A DNA stretch of 33,011 bases from Oscillospiraceae bacterium (lineage in GTDB: Bacteria; Bacillota_A; Clostridia; Oscillospirales; Oscillospiraceae), in contig JAFQPB010000036.1 in assembly GCA_017411905.1 (NCBI GenBank), positions 1 through 33,011 on the forward strand. The letters run 5' to 3'. A program made the position numbers and the translations under genes. Under the pieces are notes generated by a model, which did not search any database, was not told where the DNA came from, and was given only the letters and a program-made list of their open reading frames with translations. Below, in pieces: positions 1 to 7,055 of the stretch. The first letter of the stretch is position 1, and each line of letters starts with the position of its first letter.

Positions 1-1
1 G

Positions 2-520
2 GGCGGTATTCAGGTGATGTCCATTAACCTTCTGCTGGATAACTCCACCGACCCGGTGGTTTGGCGTGGCCCGGTCATCGCCGGTGCGGTCAAGCAGTTC
101 TGGACGGATGTTGTTTGGCAGGATGTGGACTATCTCTTTGTGGATATGCCCCCCGGAACCGGTGATGTGCCGCTGACCGTATTCCAAAGCCTGCCGGTCG
201 ATGGCATTGTCATTGTCACCAGCCCTCAGGATTTGGTATCTATGATCGTTACGAAGGCAGTGAATATGGCAAATATGATGCATATTCCCGTCCTTGGCTT
301 CGTGGAAAACTACAGCTATTTGGAGTGCCCTGACTGCGGTAAAAAAATCGAGGTCTTTGGCAAGAGTAAGCTGGATGCAGTAGCAAAGAAGTTTGATTTG
401 CCTATCTTAGCAAGACTTCCTATTGACCCTAAAGTAGCTGAAAGCTATGATGCCGGTAAGATGGAAGCCGTGGATGTCTCCCGTGTGGAGGGTGTTCTGC
501 CGGCCATCAAAAATGCATAA
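2..520 (+). CDS. Mrp/NBP35-family Fe-S carrier ATPase, 3' part
   Basis: This is the C-terminal 172 residues of a P-loop ATPase of the Mrp/ApbC/NBP35 family, which binds and transfers Fe-S clusters in the cytoplasm. The reading frame is open at the left edge of the window (GGIQ precedes the first possible start), so the N-terminus and the Walker A lysines lie outside. Visible family marks are the WRGP motif, the switch/Walker B motif VDMPPGTGD near residue 50, and the CPDCGK pair of cysteines near residue 110 that bridges a cluster at the dimer interface. The gene ends at a strong hairpin and faces the ylmH/DUF896 genes. The family is clear; the cellular target is unknown. Confidence 0.93.
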   Translation, partial: GGIQVMSINLLLDNSTDPVVWRGPVIAGAVKQFWTDVVWQDVDYLFVDMPPGTGDVPLTVFQSLPVDGIVIVTSPQDLVSMIVTKAVNMANMMHIPVLGFVENYSYLECPDCGKKIEVFGKSKLDAVAKKFDLPILARLPIDPKVAESYDAGKMEAVDVSRVEGVLPAIKNA

Positions 521-522
521 TA

Positions 523-560
523 AATCGGGTGAGGAAAATCCTCACCCGATTAGCTCTTTT
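523..560. terminator. Bidirectional intrinsic terminator between convergent genes
   Basis: A perfect 13-bp stem (523-535 with 539-551, loop AAA) lies just after the mrp stop codon and is followed by CTTTTT on the plus strand. Its right arm overlaps the stop codon of the DUF896 gene on the minus strand, so the same hairpin probably ends both transcripts. Confidence 0.85.
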
Positions 561-759
561 TATGCTTAACTTTTTCTTTTGTGCCGTCAGGGCGAACAAT
601 GTAGGTGTTCTCCAACTGACCGACCAAATTCTGCTTGACAGAATCAATGTAAATTCTGCGTAGCTTGTCCCGCTCAGTCAGCTCTTCGGCCGTTAATTCC
701 CGGGTCTTTGCAAGGGCGGCAAGCTCGTTGATCCGGGCGATCACTTCGTTCATATTCAT
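550..759 (-). CDS. DUF896 (YnzC-like) small protein
   Basis: A 69-residue protein matching the DUF896/UPF0291 family typified by Bacillus YnzC. The diagnostic N-terminal part reads IARINELAALAKTRELTAEE and is followed by the KLRRIYIDSVKQNLVGQLENT helix region and a basic tail. In this family the N-terminal half folds as a two-helix hairpin; the function is not established. A GAGGT ribosome binding site lies about 9 bases before the chosen ATG; a second ATG two codons later is possible. It starts 11 bases after the ylmH stop on the same strand and so is probably co-transcribed with ylmH. Family assignment is confident. Confidence 0.9.
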   Translation of the reverse strand: MNMNEVIARINELAALAKTRELTAEELTERDKLRRIYIDSVKQNLVGQLENTYIVRPDGTKEKVKHKKS

Positions 760-770
760 AAAAATCTACC

Positions 771-1547
771 TCACATAAATTTTTCTATTTTCACAAAAAT
801 GCGGTCTTTTTTTGACCTGTTACCAATTTCTGACAGTCGAATTTTTCCCAAGCCGCGGACAGATACGGTCATCCCCTCTGCGATGGCGCGGTCGGACTTC
901 TCACAGGGCAGTCCGTCGATGGCGGCTTGGCCTGCGGCGATAAATTCCCCGGCGCGGCTTCGGGAGATACGAAAACCGGATGCGATCACACAGTCCAGCC
1001 GTAAAGATGGGAGAGTGTCCGAAATGGTTTCTGTTTTCTCCTCCGGGGGTAAAAACTCCTCAATGGGCAAAATTTGGAGTTTCACCTTTGTCCTTCCAAC
1101 GTCTGTAAACTCCCGAAGCAGGTGGTCGGATATTTCCCTTGTAACAAAGAAATCGCAAAAGCCCTCTTGTACGCAAATATCGCCCACACATTGGCGGTCA
1201 ACACCAAAGCCCATCAGCGCACCTAAAAAGTCCCGGTGGGAGAGTTCGTCTCCGGCATAATAGGTTGCTCTGAGGCAGACGATAGGGTCATCCTCGGGGA
1301 TATCATACAGATAGTCGGGAAGATAAATGAGGCATTTGCGCTGTGCAGCATCATAACCGCCCCAAAAGTGCAGTCCACCCACGTTCCCGAAAAGAAACTG
1401 CGCCATTTCCTGCTCCCGCGGGGACAGAAAGCCGGAGGAAGCCAAGCGGTATTTGTGGATACCTGCGTTAATTTTATCCCAAATCCGGGCAAGCAGCAGA
1501 CGATCATCTTCGGTTTTTGCGATTTTATCAATATTCTTCCTATCCAA
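771..1547 (-). CDS. ylmH: YlmH-family S4 RNA-binding protein
   Basis: A 258-residue protein of the YlmH family: an N-terminal alpha/beta domain (about residues 1-170) followed by an S4 RNA-binding domain (about 180-245, with the LDCVIASGFRISRSRAGEFI motif and a basic C-terminus). In Bacillus, YlmH binds ribosomes and has been linked to rescue of stalled 50S subunits, and the gene lies downstream of ftsZ near sepF. Here it is detached from the dcw cluster and paired with a DUF896 gene. The start is TTG at 1547, supported by GGGAG seven bases upstream. A sigma-A-type promoter at 1630-1657 drives it, and the 5' leader contains a palindromic repeat. Confidence 0.9.
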   Translation of the reverse strand: MDRKNIDKIAKTEDDRLLLARIWDKINAGIHKYRLASSGFLSPREQEMAQFLFGNVGGLHFWGGYDAAQRKCLIYLPDYLYDIPEDDPIVCLRATYYAGDELSHRDFLGALMGFGVDRQCVGDICVQEGFCDFFVTREISDHLLREFTDVGRTKVKLQILPIEEFLPPEEKTETISDTLPSLRLDCVIASGFRISRSRAGEFIAAGQAAIDGLPCEKSDRAIAEGMTVSVRGLGKIRLSEIGNRSKKDRIFVKIEKFM

Positions 1548-1569
1548 ATTTAGACTCCCAATCCTTATC

Positions 1570-1624
1570 GTAGGGAATACATTTATGCATTCCGTTTTAC
1601 GGATCGGATAAATCTGTTCCCTAC
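1570..1624. repeat. Palindromic GTAGGGAA...TTCCCTAC element in ylmH leader
   Basis: The ends are exact inverted copies (GTAGGGAA at 1570-1577, TTCCCTAC at 1617-1624). Further partial pairing lies inside (ATTTAT/ATAAAT and CCG/CGG around a TTTTA-containing loop). It resembles small interspersed palindromes common between genes in gut Clostridia. It occupies the start of the predicted ylmH 5' leader. No protein is encoded. Confidence 0.65.
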
Positions 1625-1629
1625 ATTTT

Positions 1630-1657
1630 ATTATAGCATATATAGCGGTTAATGCAA
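1630..1657 (-). promoter_or_regulatory. Promoter of ylmH-DUF896
   Basis: On the minus strand TTGCAT (1652-1657) and a perfect TATAAT (1630-1635) are 16 bases apart. Transcription would begin near 1623, at the edge of the palindromic element. Confidence 0.7.
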
Positions 1658-1664
1658 GTTTTTC

Positions 1665-1693
1665 TTGTAAAGAACACCATTATCCGTTATAAT
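1665..1693 (+). promoter_or_regulatory. Promoter of the oxidoreductase pair
   Basis: TTGTAA (1665-1670) and a perfect TATAAT (1688-1693) are separated by 17 bases. This places the start of transcription near 1700, which rules out the ATG at 1701 as the main start and favours the one at 1719. Confidence 0.75.
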
Positions 1694-1718
1694 ATGAAAA
1701 ATGAAAGCGGGTGAAAAT

Positions 1719-2924
1719 ATGGTAATCGGTATTATTGGCGGCGGTGCATCGGGTATGATGGCAGCTATTGCCGCAGCGAAAAATAAAAAGGCGGAGATTT
1801 ACATTTTTGAGCGGCAGGCGCGCGTGGGTAAAAAGCTATCCGCTACCGGCAACGGCCGCTGTAATTTAACAAACTGCAATCCTGCGCCCTATGGTGGTGA
1901 AGACCCTACCTTTGCGCAGTACGCCCTTTCCCGTTATAGCCCGGGAGAAATGCTGGGTCTGTTCGGTCAGCTTGGGCTCTATACGGTTATTGAGGAGAGT
2001 GGCCGCGTCTATCCCTACTCCGATCAGGCGAATTCTGTGGTTGATGTTTTGCGCCTTGCCTTGGATAAGGAAAATATTACCGTTTATTGCGGCTGTGAAG
2101 TGGAACAGGCAGTTAAAGCAGAGGACGGGTTTCGCCTTAAAACAGCACAGGGTACCTATTTTTGCCACAAGCTGATCGTTGCCTGCGGCGGCATTGCGGG
2201 CACGAAATTAGGCGGCACTATGAGCGGTTACCGTCTCTTGGGTGGCTTTGGGCATAAGACTACCCGCCTGCGCCCCTCTTTGGTGCAGCTAACATCCCAC
2301 CATCCGGCTCTGCCATCCCTAAAGGGTGTCCGGGCGAATGCCAATGTAAAAATCTATCGGGAGGATACCTTATTTGCGGAGAGCACCGGGGAAATTCAGT
2401 TTACAGATAAGGGGCTTTCCGGCCCTGTGATTTTTGAAATCTCCCGGGATGTCTGCGAGGGAAGAGGAACATGGACGGCAAAGTTAGATTTATTGCCGAT
2501 GCTTTCCAATGAAAAGCTTGTTGCAATGCTTACTGCCCGAAAAAATACCAATCTTACTACCGATGAGCTGTTTACAGGGATACTCCACAACCGTTTAGGC
2601 CGTGTGATTACCAAGGAAGCAGGCGTTGGCTTTTGTCCAATCTCCTATCTTTCAGAGCAGGAACTGCGCAATGTAGCCCATTATGCGAAATGCTTTACAG
2701 CAGAGCTGACAGGTACATTAGGTATGGATGGGGCACAGGTCACTGCCGGTGGCGTTTATACGAAGGATTTTGACCCTGAAACGATGGAAAGCCGCCGTAT
2801 ACCCGGTCTTTATGCCTGCGGTGAGGTTTTGGACATTGACGGGCCTTGCGGTGGCTATAATCTCCAATGGGCTTGGAGCTCAGGCTTCTTGGCAGGAGAA
2901 AGTGCGGGGAGGGAAAATGTATGA
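1719..2924 (+). CDS. HI0933/BaiN-like FAD-dependent oxidoreductase
   Basis: A 401-residue flavoprotein of the HI0933/YhiN family (TIGR00275), to which the bile-acid enzyme BaiN also belongs. The N-terminal Rossmann FAD site reads GIIGGGASGMMAAIAAA. It is followed by the family signature GKKLSATGNGRCNLTN (about residues 43-58) and, near the end, the second FAD motif GLYACGEVLDIDGPCGGYN. The substrate cannot be read from the sequence; BaiN activity should not be assumed, since most family members are uncharacterised. I chose ATG 1719 because AAAGCGGGTGA precedes it and the upstream ATG at 1701 sits on the predicted transcription start. Its stop overlaps the next start (ATGA), so the two flavoproteins are translationally coupled. 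Confidence 0.92.
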   Translation: MVIGIIGGGASGMMAAIAAAKNKKAEIYIFERQARVGKKLSATGNGRCNLTNCNPAPYGGEDPTFAQYALSRYSPGEMLGLFGQLGLYTVIEESGRVYPYSDQANSVVDVLRLALDKENITVYCGCEVEQAVKAEDGFRLKTAQGTYFCHKLIVACGGIAGTKLGGTMSGYRLLGGFGHKTTRLRPSLVQLTSHHPALPSLKGVRANANVKIYREDTLFAESTGEIQFTDKGLSGPVIFEISRDVCEGRGTWTAKLDLLPMLSNEKLVAMLTARKNTNLTTDELFTGILHNRLGRVITKEAGVGFCPISYLSEQELRNVAHYAKCFTAELTGTLGMDGAQVTAGGVYTKDFDPETMESRRIPGLYACGEVLDIDGPCGGYNLQWAWSSGFLAGESAGRENV

Positions 2925-4516
2925 TTCGCATTAAACAAATCACATTCCTTCCGGAGCACAATCCGGCCCAGCTTTCCTTTGAAGCAGCAAAGCTCTTGCG
3001 GATATCTCCCTCGAAAATTCGAAAGCTGTCTGTCGTTCGCCGGAGTATCGATGCCCGGAAAAAGCCGGATGTGAAGATCGTTTATACGGTGGACGTGCTT
3101 GTAGATGGCAGCGAGAAACGGATTCTCAAAGACAGCCGCTGCAAGCAGGCAGAACTTGTTTCCGCACCGCGCTATAAACCGCCCAAGAATATGGCGGCAC
3201 CAAAGCTGCGTCCCGTGGTCATTGGCTTTGGCCCGGCGGGTATGTTTGCGGCTATGATTTTGGCATTGGCCGGACAAAAGCCTCTCGTCTTAGAGCGGGG
3301 CGACGATGCCGTTACCCGAAAGCAAAAGGTGGAAGCGTTCTTTAATGGCGGTGACTTAGACACCCGCAGCAACGTCCAGTTCGGTGAGGGTGGCGCAGGT
3401 ACATTTTCCGATGGCAAGCTCAACACAGGTGTCAACAATCCCCGCCTTGACTGGGTATTGGAGCAGTTGGTAAAAGCCGGTGCACCGGAGGACATCCTTT
3501 TTGATGCCAAACCCCACGTAGGCACGGATGTTCTGCTGACAGTGGTGCAGAACATCCGAAAGAGAATCATTGAGTTGGGCGGTGAGGTGCGGTTTAACGC
3601 CCAAGTGACGGATATTTTTGCAGAAAATGGTTCTCTCTCCGGACTGGAAATAAACGGAAGTGAGAAATTAGATTGCCAAAAGGCAGTCCTCGCCATTGGC
3701 CACAGCGCAAGGGATACTTTTGAAAAGCTGCTCCGGCGTAATATTCCTATGGAAGCAAAGCCTTTTTCTATGGGCGTGCGCATTGAGCATAAGCAGGAAA
3801 TGGTGGATTTCTCCCAGTACGGCTGCGAAAATCCTGCACTTCCGCCTGCTTCCTATAAATTGGTGCAGCATTTGCCGGACAGGACGGTCTATAGCTTCTG
3901 TATGTGCCCCGGCGGGTATGTGGTAGCGGCTGCCAGCGAGGAGGGCGGCATCGTCACAAACGGTATGAGTAACTGCGCCCGGGAGGGCGAGAATGCCAAT
4001 GCCGCTTTGCTGGTGGGTGTTGCTCCCGGTGATTTTTCTGCAGATGGCCCTCTTGGCGGGATGTACTGGCAGCGGGAAATCGAAAGAAAGGCTTTTTCGC
4101 TTACCGGCTCTTACCGCGCGCCTGCCCAGCGGGTAGGAGATTTTCTTGCGGAAAAAACAACGTTAGAAGCCGGAGAAATCAAGCCCACCTACCGACCCGG
4201 TGTCCATTTTTGCGACCTTCACGCAGTACTGCCCCCGGTGATTACTGATGCGCTGAAAGAGGCAATCCCGCTTCTTAACCGTCAACTGCCCGGGTTTTCT
4301 GATCCTGACGCCATTCTCACCGCTCCGGAGACACGGTCTTCTTCACCTGTGCGCATTTTGCGGGGCGAAAACAGAGAGAGCATCGGTCTTTCCGGGCTTT
4401 ATCCCGCCGGAGAGGGTGCAGGCTATGCAGGCGGCATTATGTCTGCTGCTATCGATGGGATTTTGACAGCAGAAGCAATGTTAGCAATTGACAATGAACA
4501 ATTAAAGTGTCCGTGA
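2921..4516 (+). CDS. COG2509-type FAD-dependent dehydrogenase, uncharacterised
   Basis: A 531-residue protein of the COG2509 family of predicted FAD/NAD-dependent dehydrogenases. About 95 N-terminal residues form a basic domain rich in R and K. Then comes a Rossmann FAD motif (GFGPAG at 102-107), the conserved NVQFGEGGAGTFSDGKLN segment, and a C-terminal FAD-contact region with LYPAGEGAGYAGGIMSAA. Members are widespread in Firmicutes but have no proven substrate. The start ATG overlaps the stop of the preceding flavoprotein by four bases and has GGGAGGG just upstream. An in-frame upstream extension to 2867 is rejected because it would run deep into the preceding gene. Confidence 0.92.
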   Translation: MIRIKQITFLPEHNPAQLSFEAAKLLRISPSKIRKLSVVRRSIDARKKPDVKIVYTVDVLVDGSEKRILKDSRCKQAELVSAPRYKPPKNMAAPKLRPVVIGFGPAGMFAAMILALAGQKPLVLERGDDAVTRKQKVEAFFNGGDLDTRSNVQFGEGGAGTFSDGKLNTGVNNPRLDWVLEQLVKAGAPEDILFDAKPHVGTDVLLTVVQNIRKRIIELGGEVRFNAQVTDIFAENGSLSGLEINGSEKLDCQKAVLAIGHSARDTFEKLLRRNIPMEAKPFSMGVRIEHKQEMVDFSQYGCENPALPPASYKLVQHLPDRTVYSFCMCPGGYVVAAASEEGGIVTNGMSNCAREGENANAALLVGVAPGDFSADGPLGGMYWQREIERKAFSLTGSYRAPAQRVGDFLAEKTTLEAGEIKPTYRPGVHFCDLHAVLPPVITDALKEAIPLLNRQLPGFSDPDAILTAPETRSSSPVRILRGENRESIGLSGLYPAGEGAGYAGGIMSAAIDGILTAEAMLAIDNEQLKCP

Positions 4517-4542
4517 AGCAGATGTCCATTAAAAAAGACCGC

Positions 4543-4585
4543 ATAGGGAGACACTTCGTAAAAAAGTTTCTCCCTATTTCTTTTT
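4543..4585 (+). terminator. Intrinsic terminator after oxidoreductase operon
   Basis: ATAGGGAGA (4543-4551) pairs with TCTCCCTAT (4569-4577) and is followed by TTCTTTTT. It is contained in the left end of the 4531-4890 element, 26 bases after the stop codon. Confidence 0.7.
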
Positions 4586-4762
4586 ATAACAAAATTGACA
4601 CTTTCGGCTTGAAAGTGTTATGGTAGGTTACGTACTTTGGAATAAAACCTTACTCGAATATCAATGTAATGAGTGATATTGTGAGACAGGTCTCACAGTT
4701 TTATTTTGCCTTGCGACAAAGTGTTATTGAAACCTTACAGTTTTAGTGGTATTTTATTCGCT

Positions 4763-4844
4763 ATAAAACTGCCGAAGGCAATATCACTCGGCGATAGCCG
4801 AATATAACTGCAAAGCAATATAACTCGCCAAAGGCGAATAAAAC
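4763..4844. repeat. Array of phased mini-hairpins
   Basis: Four short hairpins recur every 17-20 bases: GCC-gaa-GGC (4771-4779), CGGC-gata-GCCG (4789-4800), TGC-aaa-GCA (4809-4817) and CGCC-aaa-GGCG (4826-4836). They are joined by near-identical linkers (AATATCACT, AATATAACT twice, AATAAAACT). The linker is conserved while stem sequence changes with compensating bases on both arms. Confidence 0.7.
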
Positions 4845-4890
4845 TGAGGCACACTTCCTTACGGAGTGTGCCTCTATGGCGGTCTTTTTT
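4845..4890 (+). terminator. Hairpin at right end of the element
   Basis: GAGGCACAC (4845-4853) pairs with GTGTGCCTC around a short loop, and GGTCTTTTTT follows at 4881-4890. On the minus strand the same hairpin is followed by AGTTTTATT and could end transcription of the small membrane protein gene. Confidence 0.65.
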
Positions 4891-4896
4891 ATGTAC

Positions 4897-5217
4897 TTAC
4901 ATTCCCTCGGGGATATTGGGATTGCCTTCAGAGACCATTCGGTAAATGGCGTAAGCAAGCCAGCCGGCACCGTCTGCAACCAGCATAATCAGGGAAATAA
5001 TCCACCAAACAAGCCAGCCTAAGACATCCCAGCCTTCACCAAAGAGAGTCATCATCAAAAAGCAGAAGAGCATTGCGACGAAGAATACAAAAGTGGGGGC
5101 GAGTTTTGCGAAGATGTTGTCCCACTTCCAACTGAAGAAGAACTGCAGGCAGGCAACACCAAAGGCAATAATGGCAATAACGATATCAGAACTGACACCA
5201 TCGATAAATTCAGGCAC
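4897..5217 (-). CDS. Small hydrophobic membrane protein, unknown function
   Basis: A 106-residue protein with three predicted membrane segments: about residues 10-28, 40-60 and 64-92. The second and third are separated by a short FGEGWDV turn, and the third is rich in tryptophan and leucine. I do not recognise a family. The start is GTG at 5217 with GGGAGGG seven bases upstream, and a TTGACA/TTTAAT promoter lies before it, so the gene is probably expressed as a single unit. It ends seven bases before the right end of the 4531-4890 element. It could be a phage-holin-like or stress-related membrane protein, but nothing in the sequence decides this. Confidence 0.75.
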   Translation of the reverse strand: MPEFIDGVSSDIVIAIIAFGVACLQFFFSWKWDNIFAKLAPTFVFFVAMLFCFLMMTLFGEGWDVLGWLVWWIISLIMLVADGAGWLAYAIYRMVSEGNPNIPEGM

Positions 5218-5253
5218 AGAACATCCCTCCCATTACATAATTTTCTACTGCTT

Positions 5254-5282
5254 ATTAAATCACATATTTTCTAAAATGTCAA
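5254..5282 (-). promoter_or_regulatory. Promoter of the small membrane protein gene
   Basis: On the minus strand a perfect TTGACA (5277-5282) is followed after 17 bases by TTTAAT (5254-5259). It overlaps the last codons of the upstream DUF1294 gene, suggesting separate transcription. Confidence 0.75.
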
Positions 5283-5283
5283 A

Positions 5284-5553
5284 TCATTCTTGCAGAAAAA
5301 ATAGGAAAAGTGCCAAAATTACCTGCAATGCAAATAAAATCGGTACGCAAATGGAAAATCTGGGCTTTTTCGTCTTGTGCCGCGCCAGCTTCATACCCAA
5401 AAGAATGCCGAAGCTGCCGAAAAATACGGCAACGGTTAAAAGCCACCTTTCCGGGATCCGCCAAAGATTATTTTTTGCCCGTTGCTTGTCCGCAAGCATA
5501 AGGAAAAAACCGGCAGCATTTATTAAAAACAGATAGAGGAATAAGAAATCCAT
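5284..5553 (-). CDS. DUF1294 membrane protein
   Basis: An 89-residue integral membrane protein of the DUF1294 family, function unknown. The order is typical: a first membrane helix (residues 1-20), the conserved DKQRAKNNLWRIPE segment, a second hydrophobic stretch with FFGSFGILLGMKLARHKTKKPRF, and a C-terminal helix. I chose ATG 5553, preceded by AAAGG on the minus strand, because the family begins directly with the first helix; the reading frame stays open further upstream but that part is low-complexity and overlaps the divergent lipoprotein gene. The start lies only 29 bases from the divergent lipoprotein start. Confidence 0.85.
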   Translation of the reverse strand: MDFLFLYLFLINAAGFFLMLADKQRAKNNLWRIPERWLLTVAVFFGSFGILLGMKLARHKTKKPRFSICVPILFALQVILALFLFFLQE

Positions 5554-5582
5554 AAAATTACCTTTCCGGGAGGCTGACCGCT

Positions 5583-6074
5583 TTGAAAAAATGGACTGTA
5601 CTTTTGACTTTACTGCTGCTTCTTTCCGGATGCAGCGCAGAAAAAGATTTTGAGACCGTAGGAGACGTATATGCGCCGGTAACGCTGACACCACGGGAGG
5701 TTATGCTGACGCTGCCGTCAGATGCGGCAGTCCAAACACTGGGCAGCGATGCCGGGAAGCTTTACCTGTGCGATGGCTATACCGTCACAGTGCAAACCCT
5801 CCAAGGGGGGAATTTAGAGGAAACGATTCGAAGTGTCACAGGCTTTTCTTCTGACCGCTTGACACTTCTTGAAACGCAGAAGGATGGCTTTTCCAGCTAT
5901 AGCTGTGTTTGGTCGGCTGCCGGGGAGGGTGGAGATCAAATCGCGAGAACGGTAATACTGGACGATGGAAATTTCCATTATGCGGTGACCGCTATGGCAG
6001 ACAGCAATACCGCCGGACAGCTTTCCGAAACTTGGCTAAATATCTTCCGTTCCGTTAGCCTTCGTACTGATTGA
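5583..6074 (+). CDS. Predicted lipoprotein, unknown function
   Basis: A 163-residue protein starting with a classic lipoprotein signal: MKKW, a leucine-rich core, and the lipobox LLSGC with the lipidated cysteine at residue 17. The rest (about residues 25-163) is a predicted extracytoplasmic domain with no family I recognise; it has alternating polar/hydrophobic strands and a C-terminal WLNIFRSVS helix. The start is TTG at 5583, supported by GGGAGG nine bases upstream. It converges on and overlaps the WYL regulator gene by 20 bases. It would be anchored to the outer face of the cytoplasmic membrane. Confidence 0.85.
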   Translation: MKKWTVLLTLLLLLSGCSAEKDFETVGDVYAPVTLTPREVMLTLPSDAAVQTLGSDAGKLYLCDGYTVTVQTLQGGNLEETIRSVTGFSSDRLTLLETQKDGFSSYSCVWSAAGEGGDQIARTVILDDGNFHYAVTAMADSNTAGQLSETWLNIFRSVSLRTD

Positions 6075-7035
6075 CAGTTTCCTTGCACAGGGCAATACAT
6101 TCCTCTGCTACCCATTGGGGGTGGAGTATCTTTGCCATCTTTCCGAAGCCGATGACCCAGCTTAAAAACATAGGGGATACTGCTACTTTTACTGTGAATA
6201 CAAAATGCGTATCCCCATCGGGAATCAGCATTGTTTCCTTTCCAAATCGGTCAATGACCACGTTGAGAAGCGTTCTGTGGAAACGCATTTTTACATCTAC
6301 CGTTTCACCGGCAAACATCTGGAACATCCGGTTTGCGTGCTGCTGCAAATTGGTATCCGCCAGCTCTGGGCAGGGGAGCCGTTTTTCTTCCAAGATAGAA
6401 ATATTTGCCATCCGGTCTATTCGGTAAGAGGTCACACCGTGACGTTCTGAGTAGGCAAGGAGATAGCAATTCTCATTGTCCTGAGAGAGACCGTAGGGAC
6501 TTGCAATATATGGCTTTTCCCGATATGCCCGCTGACCCTTTATGTCCCAGTCGAAGTAGCGGAAGGTAATCTGCTTGTTTTGGCTGATCGCCTCCTGAAT
6601 GGCATCTACGTTATAATAAATAGACTCGTTCATACTTTTGACTCGGCCGGATACATAGACATTCCGGCGGACAAAACGGGCATCCTCTTCGTTGCATTGT
6701 GCACAGAGCTTTCCGATAAGCTCCCGGGATTTCTTTTCCGTTAAATACCGACTGGACTGGACTGCGTCGATAAGAAGCTTTAATTCCGGCAGTTCGAAAA
6801 TGCGGGAAGCAATGTAGTAGCCGCCGTTTCGTCCCGGGAGAGTGACAATGTCCAAACCGTAGTCCTGCAGTGCGGCTATGTCCGAATAGACTGTCTTACG
6901 GTCACAGGAAATGCCCTGTTTTTCCAGCATTGCAATCAATTCTGATGCTCTCACGGGATTTTTCTCGTGGGAGTTTTTTAATAAATAGTCGTATATATAA
7001 AGAATCTTCAGCTTTTGATTATCCGACTTGGGCAT
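6055..7035 (-). CDS. WYL-domain transcriptional regulator
   Basis: A 326-residue DeoR-like regulator. An N-terminal winged helix (about residues 8-75) contains SCDRKTVYSDIAALQDYG, where the recognition helix lies, followed by the wing GRNGGYYI. A WYL domain (about 140-230, with ITFRYFDWD and CYLLAYSERHGVTSYRIDRM) and a C-terminal WCX extension follow. WYL domains sense ligands, including nucleic acids, in DNA-damage and phage-defence regulators. Start ATG 7035 has AAGGAG eight bases before it. The gene is divergent from nfo and their promoters share a -35 box, so it may control itself and nfo; that link is inference. Confidence 0.9.
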   Translation of the reverse strand: MPKSDNQKLKILYIYDYLLKNSHEKNPVRASELIAMLEKQGISCDRKTVYSDIAALQDYGLDIVTLPGRNGGYYIASRIFELPELKLLIDAVQSSRYLTEKKSRELIGKLCAQCNEEDARFVRRNVYVSGRVKSMNESIYYNVDAIQEAISQNKQITFRYFDWDIKGQRAYREKPYIASPYGLSQDNENCYLLAYSERHGVTSYRIDRMANISILEEKRLPCPELADTNLQQHANRMFQMFAGETVDVKMRFHRTLLNVVIDRFGKETMLIPDGDTHFVFTVKVAVSPMFLSWVIGFGKMAKILHPQWVAEECIALCKETVNQYEG

Positions 7036-7055
7036 AAATATCACTCCTTTTCTTT

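Larger units (their letters stand above)
4531..4890. mobile_element. MITE-like 360-bp non-coding element with inverted-repeat ends
   Basis: The two ends are about 32-bp imperfect inverted repeats: left 4531-4561 begins AAAAAAGACCGC, and the right end (4859-4890) read on the other strand begins AAAAAAGACCGCC; both continue through GGAGACACTTCGTAA-like sequence. Each end is an outward-facing hairpin followed by GCGGTCTTTTTT. The interior has no plausible gene and holds an array of small hairpins (4763-4844). This accounts for the whole 380-base gap between the oxidoreductase and the next gene. No clear target-site duplication is visible. It may be a non-autonomous element or a locally evolved terminator pair. 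Confidence 0.55.

Noticed and set aside
799..1260. Long plus-strand open frame across ylmH (and another at 1236-1553)
   Set aside because: They lie antisense to ylmH, whose product matches a known family over its full length; no ribosome binding site or recognisable protein.
1701..1718. ATG 1701 as start of the first flavoprotein
   Set aside because: It coincides with the predicted transcription start, eight bases after the -10 box; ATG 1719 has a ribosome binding site.
4763..4844. CRISPR array
   Set aside because: Units are only 17-20 bases, there is no constant 24-37 base repeat with unique spacers, and no cas genes are present.
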